From contig CALVVF010000012.1 in the NCBI GenBank assembly GCA_944363785.1, positions 1 to 48,951 of the forward strand: a stretch of 48,951 bases of DNA. Direction: 5' to 3'. The notes under the pieces are model-generated. The model made no database searches and was not told where the DNA came from. It saw only the letters and a program-made list of their open reading frames with translations. The translations under genes were made by a program, and so were the position numbers. This document shows, in pieces, positions 27,777-36,959 of this stretch. This DNA comes from an uncultured Bacilli bacterium. GTDB taxonomy: Bacteria; Bacillota_I; Bacilli_A; RF39; UBA660. The stretch's first letter is position 1. Each line of letters starts with the position of its first letter.

Positions 27777-29261
27777 ATGTTATCGATCGTAGAAGTAGCA
27801 AAGAAGTTGGGATTGAAACAGGAAGATATTTATGTATATGGAAAGGATAAAGCGAAAGTAGTGAAGGAAGGTTCTAATTCTTCGTCTTCTCATTTGGTTT
27901 TAGTAACAGCGGTTAATCCTACTCCCCATGGTGAGGGGAAAACGACTGTTAGCATAGGATTAAATGATGCTTTATGCCAACTAGGAAAGTCTTCTGTAGC
28001 TGTCTTAAGAGAACCTTCTTTAGGTCCAGTATTTGGAATGAAAGGAGGAGCGACTGGTGGTGGGTTAGCTTCTATCGAACCAAGTCAAGATATCAATCTT
28101 CATTTTACTGGAGATTTTCATGCGATTACTGCGGCGAATAATTTACTTTGTGCAGCAGTAGATAATCATATATATCAAGGAAATGCTTTAGATATTGATC
28201 CAGCTACAGTGAGAGTACGGAGATGTTTGGATGTTAATGATCGTAGTTTGAGAAGTAATTTTGATATTACGGCTGCTAGTGAAGTAATGGCAATTTTTTG
28301 TTTAGCTACTGATCGTGCTGACTTAAGAAAGCGTTTGTCTCATATTTTGGTGGCTTATAATAGAGATAAAAAGCCTATTTTTGCTAAGGATTTAAAAGTA
28401 GATGGTGCGATGTATTTATTGTTGGAACATGCTTTTTATCCTAATTTGGTACAATCTTTAGAAGGAAATCCTGTTCTTGTTCATGGTGGACCATTTGCGA
28501 ATATTGCCCATGGTTGTAATAGTATTGTAGCTACAAAGTTAGGGTTAAATCTTGCGGATTATGTGATTACGGAAGCTGGTTTCGGAAGTGATTTAGGAGC
28601 AGAGAAGTTTCTTAATATTAAGTGCCGGAAAGCAGGATTAAAGCCAAATGCTATTGTATTAATTGCTACTGTTCAAGCGATAAAGCATAGTGGAATCGAT
28701 AATTTACAGGCGCACATCGATCACTTAAAACAATATTTTGTTCCTTTTTGTGTTACGATTAATCGCTTTTCTGATGATACTGAGGATGAAATTAAGGAAC
28801 TTGTCGAATTTTGTCAAAAACAGGGAGTTAAAGCCATTGTTTCTTCTGCCTATTTAGAAGGAGGTAGTGGATCTATTGATTTGGCTAAAGAAGTAGTTGC
28901 CCTTTGTGAAGAGTCATCATCTTTTGACTTCCTTTATTCATTAGATCTTTCTATCCCAGATAAAATCCAAATTTTAGCTAAGCAAGTTTATCATGCTGGA
29001 ACTATTGTTTATCAGGATGAAGCAAAAAAGAAGTTGGAAGAGATTGAACGCCTAGGAATCTCTGATTATCCAATATGTATGGCGAAAACACCATATTCAA
29101 TCAGTGATGATGCGAAGAAGTTGGGGTATCCTAAGGATTATACTTTGACTGTTCGTGATCTTTCGTTTCAAACGGGAAGCGAAATGATTATTGTTTTTTT
29201 GAATACGATTATTACGATGCCAGGTCTTCCTAAAGAACCAAATTACGAATCATTTGAATAG
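27777..29261 (+). CDS. fhs: Formate-tetrahydrofolate ligase (compact form)
   Basis: Fhs makes 10-formyl-tetrahydrofolate from formate, ATP and THF for one-carbon metabolism. Recognisable segments are NPTPHGEGKTTVSIGLNDAL (P-loop), REPSLGPVFGMKGGATGGG, DINLHFTGDFHAITAANNLL, LVHGGPFANIAHGCNSI, EAGFGSDLGAEKF and the C-terminal MPGLPKEP. At 494 residues it is about 60 shorter than the usual ~555: loops after VRRCLDVNDRSLR and around KHSGIDNLQAHIDH are cut short. AGGAGATG overlaps the end of the pseudo-ATPase gene, so the two are co-transcribed. Confidence 0.93.
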   Translation: MLSIVEVAKKLGLKQEDIYVYGKDKAKVVKEGSNSSSSHLVLVTAVNPTPHGEGKTTVSIGLNDALCQLGKSSVAVLREPSLGPVFGMKGGATGGGLASIEPSQDINLHFTGDFHAITAANNLLCAAVDNHIYQGNALDIDPATVRVRRCLDVNDRSLRSNFDITAASEVMAIFCLATDRADLRKRLSHILVAYNRDKKPIFAKDLKVDGAMYLLLEHAFYPNLVQSLEGNPVLVHGGPFANIAHGCNSIVATKLGLNLADYVITEAGFGSDLGAEKFLNIKCRKAGLKPNAIVLIATVQAIKHSGIDNLQAHIDHLKQYFVPFCVTINRFSDDTEDEIKELVEFCQKQGVKAIVSSAYLEGGSGSIDLAKEVVALCEESSSFDFLYSLDLSIPDKIQILAKQVYHAGTIVYQDEAKKKLEEIERLGISDYPICMAKTPYSISDDAKKLGYPKDYTLTVRDLSFQTGSEMIIVFLNTIITMPGLPKEPNYESFE

Positions 29262-29295
29262 AAAAAGTTTATCCCTTTTGTGGATAAACTTTTTA
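29262..29295. terminator. Bidirectional terminator
   Basis: AAAAAGTTTATCC pairs with GGATAAACTTTTT around CTTTTGT. It serves fhs and the convergent methyltransferase gene. Confidence 0.85.
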
Positions 29296-30660
29296 ACTAG
29301 TAAACATTCTTAATCCTTTAGGATAATGATTCTTTAATTTTCCCTTCGTAGCTTTAAATCCACCAACAGGACATCCTTCGATTAGAATAACACCCCAGCC
29401 ATCTTTTACCTGATTATCTTCTATTTCATAACCAGTCAAGTATTGTTTCACTCGGGGATCTTCCTTTTTTAGATTTAGTTGATTTTTAATTTCTTTTCCA
29501 AAACAGGAGAAGAATTGATGATGTGGTACTAAACGGTTTTTCTCTATTGTTCCTATAGTGACTCCTGCTGATAAGACTTGATATTTATAAACAGGTAGAT
29601 CATGTGGATAATAGATAATTTTATCTTTATAATGGTAGAGATGATTGGGAATTTTTCCAAGTAATTCTTCTAGAAAAGGAAAAATAATCTGTTTTTCTTG
29701 TTGACTTAACATTTGAAGAGCACTATTCCAGTTAGCTGTTTCCATTTGTTTTTCTTTTTTTCGAAGTACAGCTACGAATTGACCTTCTCCTTTTCCAGTA
29801 TGGGGATAAAATCGCCTGCAAATATCTGTTTTCTCAGTTGTAACAATTCCTGCTGTAGTTACTTTCTTTATTTCTTCTGGTACTTCTATTAGTTCATAAT
29901 GATGTGTTTTTAAAAACTGTTCAATGACATCTTCATTTTCTTCTTTCGCAAATGTACAAGTTGAATAAATTAAGTATCCGTTTTCTTTTAAACAAGCATT
30001 TATTGTATCGATTAATTCTAAACTACGTTTACTACAACTTATGACATTTTCTTCGCTCCATTCTTGAATGGCGTTATCATCTTTTCTAAACATTCCTTCT
30101 CCAGAGCAAGGAGTATCTAGAAAAATAAAGTCAAAAGTATTCGGATATAGATCATGTAATTGTTGACAATTAAAATTAGTAACAATTGCGTTTTTAGCAC
30201 CTATTCTTTCTATATTTCCTACTAAAGTTTTCGCTCTGGTAGGATTAATTTCATTAGCTATTAAAATACCTGTTTCTTGTAATTGATTTAAAATACCAAC
30301 ACTTTTTCCTCCAGGAGATGCACAAACATCTAGGACTATACTTTTCTTAGGAATAGTTACACTGTTAGTTACGATCATCGCTGATGGTTCTTGGACATAA
30401 TAACTTCCGGCATGATGGAGAGGATCTTTTCCTGCTTTTAATTCTTCTTCAATATAGAAACTATTTTTAGTATAAGGTACTTTTTCTATTTTTTTATCAA
30501 AACATTTTAGAAAGGAATCACTGTCTATTTTTAAAGTATTGACTTGTAATCCTCTACTTGCTTCTTTGCTGTATTCCACGATAAATTTTTCCCAATCTTC
30601 TTTTAATAATGGTTTTCTTAATTCAATAAATTTTTCTGGTAATCTTTTTTCTTCTTTCAT
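29293..30660 (-). CDS. RsmF/NOL1-NOP2-Sun family rRNA (cytosine-C5) methyltransferase
   Basis: Makes 5-methylcytosine in rRNA with S-adenosylmethionine. The Rossmann core has VLDVCASPGGKS, IANEINPTRA, the motif IV catalytic site DTPCSGEGMF and the second cysteine in YSTCTFAKEENEDV. The C-terminal half (about 300-455) is the RsmF-type RNA-binding (PUA-like) part, ending GWGVILIEGCPVGGFKATKGKLKNHYPKGLR. The start at 30660 (455 residues) is chosen because a TATAAT box on this strand at 30677-30682 lies inside the longer frame that opens at 30732. Confidence 0.9.
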   Translation of the reverse strand: MKEEKRLPEKFIELRKPLLKEDWEKFIVEYSKEASRGLQVNTLKIDSDSFLKCFDKKIEKVPYTKNSFYIEEELKAGKDPLHHAGSYYVQEPSAMIVTNSVTIPKKSIVLDVCASPGGKSVGILNQLQETGILIANEINPTRAKTLVGNIERIGAKNAIVTNFNCQQLHDLYPNTFDFIFLDTPCSGEGMFRKDDNAIQEWSEENVISCSKRSLELIDTINACLKENGYLIYSTCTFAKEENEDVIEQFLKTHHYELIEVPEEIKKVTTAGIVTTEKTDICRRFYPHTGKGEGQFVAVLRKKEKQMETANWNSALQMLSQQEKQIIFPFLEELLGKIPNHLYHYKDKIIYYPHDLPVYKYQVLSAGVTIGTIEKNRLVPHHQFFSCFGKEIKNQLNLKKEDPRVKQYLTGYEIEDNQVKDGWGVILIEGCPVGGFKATKGKLKNHYPKGLRMFTS

Positions 30661-30751
30661 ATTAATCACGATTTTTATTATAACACAAAAATTATTTTCG
30701 ATTGAAGCATAGCTTTTCTTTTTTTTTCGCATATTAAAAATGGTGATATCT

Positions 30752-31498
30752 ATGATACAAATTCTTTTTTTACAAGATTTATTTAATTTAGGAAATTGGT
30801 TGGATATTTTTTTACGTAGTATTGTATCCTTGTTGGTTCTTTTTTTAATTACAGAGTTAATGGGAAAAAAACAGATTAGTCAACTTAATTTATTTGATTA
30901 TATCATCGGGATTAGTATTGGTTCCATTGCGGCTAGTTTGAGTGTTGATGATTCAATTGATTACATAGATGGTGTATTAGCTATTGTGGTATATGGGGGA
31001 TTTGCTGCTTTAATTTCTTATATCACAACTAAAAGTATATTGCTTAGACGTTTTTTTACTGGTACACCTGTTATATTAATGAATCGTGGGAAAATTTTAT
31101 ATGATAATTTGAAAAAAAGTAAGCTTGATATTAATGATTTTTTACAAGAAGCTAGAGAAAATGGCTATTATGATATTAACGAGATTAATTGTTCTATTTT
31201 AGAATCTAGTGGGAAAGTTAGTTTTTTACCGAAAAGTAAGTATTTACCAGTTACACCTCAGGATCAAAAATTAAAAGTATCTGAAAATGGATTAGTGTGT
31301 AATTTAGTATTAGATGGTAAGATTATGGATAAACATCTATTGTATATTGGAAAAGATAGGAAATGGTTGTTAGCTAGATTAGAGAAGATGGGGTATGTGA
31401 AACTTGAGGATCTTTTGTTGGTTACTTGTGATAATAAGGAGAGGATAAGTGTTTTTGTCAAAGGAAAACAGCCAGAACAAATAGAAGTTTTAGAATAA
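30752..31498 (+). CDS. DUF421 / YetF-family membrane protein
   Basis: Proteins of this family (B. subtilis YetF, YrbG and relatives) have a few membrane helices and a cytoplasmic two-part domain; some are linked to spores, but the function is unknown. Three helices lie at about 15-35, 50-65 and 70-95. Family segments are LMGKKQISQLNLFDYIIGISIGSIAA, the PVILMNRGKILYDNLKKSKLDINDFLQEARENGYYDINEI stretch and VSFLPKSKYLPVTPQD. I start at 30752 because GGTGAT lies correctly upstream; a start 12 bases earlier is possible. It is divergent from the RsmF-type gene. Confidence 0.85.
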   Translation: MIQILFLQDLFNLGNWLDIFLRSIVSLLVLFLITELMGKKQISQLNLFDYIIGISIGSIAASLSVDDSIDYIDGVLAIVVYGGFAALISYITTKSILLRRFFTGTPVILMNRGKILYDNLKKSKLDINDFLQEARENGYYDINEINCSILESSGKVSFLPKSKYLPVTPQDQKLKVSENGLVCNLVLDGKIMDKHLLYIGKDRKWLLARLEKMGYVKLEDLLLVTCDNKERISVFVKGKQPEQIEVLE

Positions 31499-31534
31499 AA
31501 AAAGTAGTATGTTCTTTTCAACATACCACTTTGT
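31498..31534. terminator. Bidirectional terminator
   Basis: AAAGTAGTATGTT pairs with AACATACCACTTT (one mismatch) around CTTTTC. It lies between the convergent DUF421 and dehydrogenase genes. Confidence 0.8.
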
Positions 31535-31541
31535 TAATTAT

Positions 31542-32630
31542 TTATATTTGTTCTTCTACGTATTCATTTAATGGTTTTGTACGGTATTTCAATTCTCTCA
31601 TTTCAAATGTACCGATAAATCCAGGTTTAGCACTGATTAAGTCTGGTAATCGGTTAACCACTGTCGCACAAGTTAACTCTACAGTAGAAGGTCTGTTAAT
31701 TACTAGTGTTGTATTAGGTTCTCCTTCGATTGTCCATTCATTTTTATCGAATTCATCTGGTGCGTAAACTTTACCGACACATTTAGATTCGATAGTGATT
31801 CCTTCTTCGGTTTCAGTAGTGACAACTGCGCTCATTCCGGTTGCGTTTCCGGCTTTGACAACCATTCCTAAAGTAGATGAGTTAATGTCTTCTGGATAAG
31901 TTTCTGGGACACATTTTTGGGTTTGCCTTTTTACAGTAAGTCCTAATTTACCACATAGCCATCCATTTACATTCCACATATAACTAGGGGCATAGTTACC
32001 ACTATTGATAATGGCTTGTCTTTCTTCATCAGAAATTCGATCAGCTGATGCTACTTTTTGATCAAATTCTTCTAAAGTTAAACCTGCTCCATGAGCTTCT
32101 GCTAAAGCGATTCCATAGTCTTCAACATTGTACCATGATTCTCCTTTTATTTTGGTGATTTTGTGAGTAGATGCGGCAATCGCACTGATTAGTTCTCCCC
32201 AATAAATATCTTGGTAACCACTTCCTGCAATTGTACAGTTGTTTTTCTTTGCCATTTCATCTATTTTTTGATACAAAGTAGGGTTTGAGTTTTGACAGAA
32301 GAAAGCTTCTTCGCAGGTAGTAATTGCGTTAATTCCTAGTTCTGCACAAAGCATTAGTGCATCTTCACACTCAGAAAGTAGACTTCTGGTTGTGATAATA
32401 CAAGCATCTGGTTTTAGCTCACTCATTATTTCACGTGCTTTGTCGATGTTAGAAACGATTACTCCTTTGTTTTCACATTCCATGATTTCTCCAATATCTT
32501 TACCAATAACGGCATCGCTCATATCGAAAGCAGCTACAATTTCAGCTCCTTTTTCGTATACATAGCGCATAGTATATTTTGCCATCTTTCCTGTTCCATA
32601 TTGGACAATTCTTAGTTTTCTATTATTCAT
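31542..32630 (-). CDS. 2,4-diaminopentanoate dehydrogenase-like NAD(P)H-dependent amine dehydrogenase
   Basis: The 362-residue protein has an N-terminal Rossmann domain (LRIVQYGTGKMAKYTMRYVYEKGAEIVAAFD) of the dihydrodipicolinate-reductase type, TTCEEAFFC, and GSGYQDIYWGELISAIA. It resembles 2,4-diaminopentanoate dehydrogenase (Ord) of ornithine fermentation in clostridia. The other genes of that pathway (ora, ort, orn racemase) are not in the window, so it may act on another amino acid derivative. The C-terminal third contains NRPSTVELTCATVVNRLPDLISAKPGF. An AGGGAAAAT ribosome-site-like sequence precedes the ATG. Confidence 0.75.
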   Translation of the reverse strand: MNNRKLRIVQYGTGKMAKYTMRYVYEKGAEIVAAFDMSDAVIGKDIGEIMECENKGVIVSNIDKAREIMSELKPDACIITTRSLLSECEDALMLCAELGINAITTCEEAFFCQNSNPTLYQKIDEMAKKNNCTIAGSGYQDIYWGELISAIAASTHKITKIKGESWYNVEDYGIALAEAHGAGLTLEEFDQKVASADRISDEERQAIINSGNYAPSYMWNVNGWLCGKLGLTVKRQTQKCVPETYPEDINSSTLGMVVKAGNATGMSAVVTTETEEGITIESKCVGKVYAPDEFDKNEWTIEGEPNTTLVINRPSTVELTCATVVNRLPDLISAKPGFIGTFEMRELKYRTKPLNEYVEEQI

Positions 32631-32859
32631 ATTTTCCCTCCATAGTTTAAAATTACTATAGATATTTTTTTATTTCAAGATAAAGCGATCTATTTTTTTC
32701 GACTTTACTTTATTTTTACAAAACTTTATACTTTTTGAGTTTATTTGTGGAATTGAAATATACTACTGTAATTTTAGATTAATTAAGAATATAGACAAAT
32801 ATATTCTTTTTTTTTAGTGGAAGTTGTGATATGATAGTGGGACGTTTGGAGGGGTGAAC

Positions 32860-33810
32860 ATGTTAAAAATATATAATACAGATATGAAAACAGATGCTTT
32901 TGATACACTAAAGAAGATTAAAAAGGGGTGTTGGGTTGACTTAGTTAATCCTAATCAAGAAGATATTAAATTTTTAACTGATTCTTTGGATGTTGATACT
33001 AGTTTTATTAGTTATTTACTTGATGATGAAGAGCAACCTCGTATTGATTATGATGAAGATAATGATATTAAAATGATTGTTATCGATGTTCCGATTCGTG
33101 AAAAAAAGAAAAATGTTTCTCGAATTACAACGATACCACTAGCTATTTTGATTATTAAAGATAGTTATATTGTTACGGTATCTTTAGAGGAAGTTGATTT
33201 ACTTAAAGATTTTAAACAACAAAAGGTAAAAGAATTTTATAGTTATAAGAAAACTCGTTTTGTTATTCAAATTCTTTATCGTACGGCTTCTTTATATTTA
33301 CGTTATTTAAGACAGTTAAATCGTGAGATTGAAAAAGCAGAGTCAAAAATGTTAAAGGCAACAAGTAATCGTGATTTAGCGCATTTACTTAGTGTAGAGA
33401 AGAGTTTGGTGTACATAACCACCTCTTTAAAATCAAATGAAGTAGTATTAGAACGTATTTTAAAGGGAAATGTTATCAGTTTGTATGAAGAAGATAATGA
33501 TCTGTTGGAAGATGCGATTATTGAGAATAAGCAGGGGATTGAAATGGCAAATTTATACCGTGAGATTTTGGGTAGTACGACTGATTCGTTTGCCACGATT
33601 ATTTCTAATAATCTAAATACGATCATGAAATTTTTAGCCGGAATTACAATTGTTATTTCTATTCCCACTATGGTGGCTTCTTTTATGGGAATGAATGTGC
33701 CACTTGTTCCTATTATGAATACGCAATATGCTTTTCTTATTTTACTTGGTGTTTCCTTGGTTTTATCACTCGTTGTAGCATTTATTTTAAAGAAGAAGAA
33801 TATGTTATAG
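32860..33810 (+). CDS. corA: CorA-family magnesium/divalent-cation channel
   Basis: CorA forms a pentameric Mg2+ channel with a large cytoplasmic domain. The N-terminal soluble part contains the acidic WVDLVNPNQEDIKFL and DDEEQPRIDYDEDND stretches, then a long charged stalk helix. The signature GMNVPL ends the first of two C-terminal membrane helices, followed by an acid-poor loop and a last helix ending FILKKKNML. The 316 residues match the family. The ATG at 32860 is chosen over a GTG six bases earlier because GGAGGGG is best placed for it. Confidence 0.92.
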   Translation: MLKIYNTDMKTDAFDTLKKIKKGCWVDLVNPNQEDIKFLTDSLDVDTSFISYLLDDEEQPRIDYDEDNDIKMIVIDVPIREKKKNVSRITTIPLAILIIKDSYIVTVSLEEVDLLKDFKQQKVKEFYSYKKTRFVIQILYRTASLYLRYLRQLNREIEKAESKMLKATSNRDLAHLLSVEKSLVYITTSLKSNEVVLERILKGNVISLYEEDNDLLEDAIIENKQGIEMANLYREILGSTTDSFATIISNNLNTIMKFLAGITIVISIPTMVASFMGMNVPLVPIMNTQYAFLILLGVSLVLSLVVAFILKKKNML

Positions 33811-33858
33811 TATCTTCTATTGTTTTATGGTATAATGATCATAAGGAAGTGAAGATGA

Positions 33859-34284
33859 ATGACAATAGTTTGGTTAGTTATTTTTCTACTCTTGGTAATA
33901 TTAGAATTTGCCACGATTAACTTAGTTTCGATTTGGTTTGCACTTGGTGCTTTAGTTTCCTTCTTTGTTAGTTTATACGTTGATAATATAACTATTCAAG
34001 TAGCCATTTTCGTCATTGTAAGTTTTTTATCGGTGTTACTTACAAAAAAGTTTGTACAAAAATTACGAAACAAAAAGCCAGAACGCGTCAACTTAGATAG
34101 TGTTGTTGGTAAAATCGGTACAGTAACTGAAAAGATTTCTCGTTATAATCCTGGCGAAGTGAAAGTGGGTGGAAAACGATGGACGGCGATTAGTGAAGAA
34201 ACCATTCAGAAGGACAGCCATGTGAAAATTCTTTCTATTGATGGGGTTAAATTGGTGGTTGAAAAAACTAAAACTGATGAATAA
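33859..34284 (+). CDS. NfeD-like membrane protein
   Basis: NfeD proteins accompany stomatin-type proteins and help membrane organisation or quality control. The 141-residue protein has two or three N-terminal helices (about 1-60) followed by the OB-fold NfeD domain: VGKIGTVTEKISRYNPGEVKVGGKRWTAISEETIQKDSHVKILSIDGVKLVVE. The SPFH gene begins 30 bases downstream, the usual partner. TATAAT just downstream of corA suggests a separate promoter for the pair. Confidence 0.87.
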   Translation: MTIVWLVIFLLLVILEFATINLVSIWFALGALVSFFVSLYVDNITIQVAIFVIVSFLSVLLTKKFVQKLRNKKPERVNLDSVVGKIGTVTEKISRYNPGEVKVGGKRWTAISEETIQKDSHVKILSIDGVKLVVEKTKTDE

Positions 34285-34314
34285 GAATAATATAGAAGTT
34301 TAGGAGTTGAAAAT

Positions 34315-35205
34315 ATGTTAGGTTGGATTATTTTTATTATTATTTTATTGATTGTTGTATTTGGTATTAAAGTAATACCACAATCAAGAGCAAAAGTGGT
34401 TGAACGATTAGGATCTTATCATGCGACATTGCAAACAGGAATGCATTATGTAATTCCATTTGTTGATCGTGTTGCTTCAGATGTTAGTTTAAAGGAGATT
34501 GTAAAAGATTTTGCACCACAGCCTGTAATTACTAAAGATAATGTTACTATGCAAATTGATACAGTTGTTTACTTTCAAATTACTGATCCTAAGCTATATA
34601 CGTATGGTGTTGAAAATCCAGTCAATGCCATTGAGAATTTAACAGCAACGACACTTCGTAATATTATTGGGGATTTGGAACTTGATCAGACTTTAACTAG
34701 TCGCGACATTATTAATTCTAAAATGCGTTCTATTTTGGATGAGGCAACTGACCCTTGGGGAATTAAAGTAAATCGTGTTGAGGTAAAAAATATTATTCCA
34801 CCACGCGATATTCAAGAAGCAATGGAAAAACAGATGCGTGCGGAAAGAGAACGTCGTGAGAAAATTCTTCAAGCTGAAGGAGAAAAGAAATCGGCTGTAT
34901 TAATCGCTGAGGGTGAAAAAGAAAGTGCTATTTTAAGAGCTGATGCTAAACGTGAGGCACATATTCGTGAAGCTGATGGTGAAGCACAAGCCATTATCAA
35001 AATTCAAACTGCACAGGCAGAAGGACTTCGTTTATTAAAAGAAGCAGGTGCTGATGAGACTGTATTAAAGTTAAAAAGTTATGAAGCAATGGTACAAGTA
35101 GCAAATGGGCAATCTACTAAGATTATTGTACCTAGTGAGCTTCAAAATTTGGCTACTGCCGGTACTGTTTTGGCAGAAACTTTAGAAAAAACATCAAAAA
35201 AATAA
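34315..35205 (+). CDS. SPFH/Band-7 (stomatin, QmcA-like) membrane protein
   Basis: SPFH proteins form ring assemblies on membranes and scaffold proteases or other partners. An N-terminal helix (about 3-20) is followed by the SPFH domain (IPQSRAKVVERLGSYHATLQTGMHYVIPFVDRV) and a long Ala/Glu-rich coiled coil (RAERERREKILQAEGEKKSA, EAQAIIKIQTAQAEGLRLL). Length is 296 residues. Paired with the NfeD-like gene upstream, as in many bacteria. A terminator follows. Confidence 0.92.
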   Translation: MLGWIIFIIILLIVVFGIKVIPQSRAKVVERLGSYHATLQTGMHYVIPFVDRVASDVSLKEIVKDFAPQPVITKDNVTMQIDTVVYFQITDPKLYTYGVENPVNAIENLTATTLRNIIGDLELDQTLTSRDIINSKMRSILDEATDPWGIKVNRVEVKNIIPPRDIQEAMEKQMRAERERREKILQAEGEKKSAVLIAEGEKESAILRADAKREAHIREADGEAQAIIKIQTAQAEGLRLLKEAGADETVLKLKSYEAMVQVANGQSTKIIVPSELQNLATAGTVLAETLEKTSKK

Positions 35206-35226
35206 AGGTATAAAATTTACCTTTTT
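35204..35226 (+). terminator. SPFH gene terminator
   Basis: AAAGGTA pairs with TACCTTT around TAAAATT. Confidence 0.7.
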
Positions 35227-35240
35227 CTCTCATCCTATTA

Positions 35241-35339
35241 ATGGTGATGATGATGACGAAGAGTGAATATCGATTTTTGTATTTACTTGGTAAATATTAT
35301 TACCGTGATGTGGAAGAACATCCTATCAAGCATAGATAG
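35241..35339 (+). CDS. Possible small protein (32 residues or fewer)
   Basis: A short frame between two terminators reads KSEYRFLYLLGKYYYRDVEEHPIKHR after several ATG codons. GGTGATG within its first codons could serve a start at 35253. It has no obvious promoter. It could equally be chance or a gene remnant; listed because the peptide has a protein-like, aromatic-rich composition. Confidence 0.25.
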   Translation: MVMMMTKSEYRFLYLLGKYYYRDVEEHPIKHR

Positions 35340-35352
35340 GTGTCTTCTAAAA

Positions 35353-35378
35353 GAGTACTAAGATTAGTACTCTTTTTT
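35353..35378. terminator. Terminator at the end of the YtqA-MnmM gene
   Basis: GAGTACTAA pairs with TTAGTACTC, with T6 on the plus strand and an A/T-rich flank on the other. The minus-strand stop codon lies in its right arm. Confidence 0.7.
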
Positions 35379-36836
35379 CTTGACTTCAATTAGATATGGG
35401 CTATTTGATTTATCGTCGTTATGATAGTAAGTTACTTTTTTATTTTTGAAGTATTGTCGTATAGCTTGATCTTCTTTTTTTCCTTCTTCATGTCCTGGAT
35501 AGACTGTAATTAGTAATATACCATTTGGGTGTAGAAGAGATAAACTATTCTCTATTGCTTGAATAGTAGAAGAAACTGTAGTAGTAATTTTTTTATTTCC
35601 AGTTGGTAGATAGCCGAGGTTAAAAGTAATTAAACTTATTTTTCCTTTTTGATCTTGTAATATATCTTCCATTTGATTGTGATTTTTTTGAAATAAAATT
35701 ACATTAGTGATCTTATTTTCTTGTAATTTTTGTTTAGTGTTTTCGATTGCCTTTTCTTGAATATCGAATCCATAGACAGTTCCTTTATAAGCTAGTTGAG
35801 CAAGATAGACGGTATCATTTCCATTACCCACTGTCGCATCGATTACTAAACTATTATTTTTAACATAATAAGAAAATCGTTCGTGAACCCGATTTAAAAT
35901 TGATTTTTGAAATCCTTGATAAGTTCGTCTTCTAGCTAATTCTTTATCAATATCATTTAGGACACAAACTTTTTTTAGTACCCAGTTAGGGGCGATTAAT
36001 TCTTTTTTATCAGGGTCACCGGTTAAACGATGAATAACAATTTCTGGACGTAGGAGTTCTAATTGATCACAAACGATATCGACGTATTCCTCTTGAGTTA
36101 GAAGTGGAAACTTTTCTTCTTCATAAAGATCAGCTAGTTTAGTATTTTTTACAATGTGTAACATATGAATTTTAATTCCTTGGATATCTAGTTTATTTAG
36201 ATATTTAACAGTTTCTAACATCATTTCCTTATTTTCGCCAGGTAAACCGTTGATGATATGTACAACGACATTTAGCTTTTCTTGACGTAGACGTTTTACC
36301 ATTTGTTCAAAACAGGCTAGGTCATGTCCACGGTTAATAAAACGAGAAGTCTTTTCATGAATCGTTTGTAATCCTAATTCGATTGTGAGATAAGTTCTCT
36401 GGTGTAAATCTTTTAAGTATTCTATGCATTCTTCACTAATTGCATCGGGACGTGTCGCAATACTTAGACCAATTACTTTATCTTGTTTTAGAATTGGTTC
36501 ATATTTTTGTTTTAATACTTCTACTTTGGCATAAGTATTAGTATTGGCTTGAAAGTAGCCAATATATAAGGTATCTTGCCATTTTTTCTTCATTTCTTCT
36601 TTTATTTCTTGAAATTGGGTAACGATATCTTTATTTACTGATCCTGCGAAGTCACCACTACCACTTTTAGAACAGTAGATACAGCCCCCTGTTCCTTTAG
36701 ATCCATCTTTGTTGGGACAAGTAAATCCACCATTTAAACTAATCTTACATACTTTTTTTCCAAATTTATGCTTATAAAAATAATCTAAGCTATGATATCT
36801 TTTATTAGAGTCACTATAAATAAAGGTATTTTTCAT
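35364..36836 (-). CDS. Fusion of YtqA-type radical SAM protein and MnmM (YtqB) tRNA methyltransferase
   Basis: Residues 1 to about 305 are a YtqA/YhcC-type radical SAM protein: KVCKISLNGGFTCPNKDGSK, then GGCIYC completes the 4Fe-4S cysteine set, followed by GYFQANTNTYA, LSIATRPDAISEE and LGLQTIHE. Residues from about 315 to the end are an SAM-dependent methyltransferase of the YtqB type: FSYYVKNNSLVIDATVGNGNDTVYLA, GFDIQEKAI, LITFNLGYLPTGNK. YtqB of B. subtilis is MnmM, which makes the 5-methylaminomethyl group at tRNA wobble uridine. In B. subtilis ytqA and ytqB are separate neighbouring genes; here they are one 490-residue frame. The role of the YtqA half is unknown. Confidence 0.9.
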   Translation of the reverse strand: MKNTFIYSDSNKRYHSLDYFYKHKFGKKVCKISLNGGFTCPNKDGSKGTGGCIYCSKSGSGDFAGSVNKDIVTQFQEIKEEMKKKWQDTLYIGYFQANTNTYAKVEVLKQKYEPILKQDKVIGLSIATRPDAISEECIEYLKDLHQRTYLTIELGLQTIHEKTSRFINRGHDLACFEQMVKRLRQEKLNVVVHIINGLPGENKEMMLETVKYLNKLDIQGIKIHMLHIVKNTKLADLYEEEKFPLLTQEEYVDIVCDQLELLRPEIVIHRLTGDPDKKELIAPNWVLKKVCVLNDIDKELARRRTYQGFQKSILNRVHERFSYYVKNNSLVIDATVGNGNDTVYLAQLAYKGTVYGFDIQEKAIENTKQKLQENKITNVILFQKNHNQMEDILQDQKGKISLITFNLGYLPTGNKKITTTVSSTIQAIENSLSLLHPNGILLITVYPGHEEGKKEDQAIRQYFKNKKVTYYHNDDKSNSPYLIEVKKKEY

Positions 36837-36959
36837 CTTTTTACTTCTTTCTTTTTTTTCCCTATTATATCATACGTTTTTACTTTCTTTTAAAAATTTG
36901 CTTTTCTGTTGCTTTCATATTCATCATCAGTTATAATAAAATTAATATAGGAGGTAAAT

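Noticed and set aside
31531..31767. Plus-strand frame of 78 codons
   Set aside because: It starts in a terminator and lies entirely antisense to the Ord-like gene.
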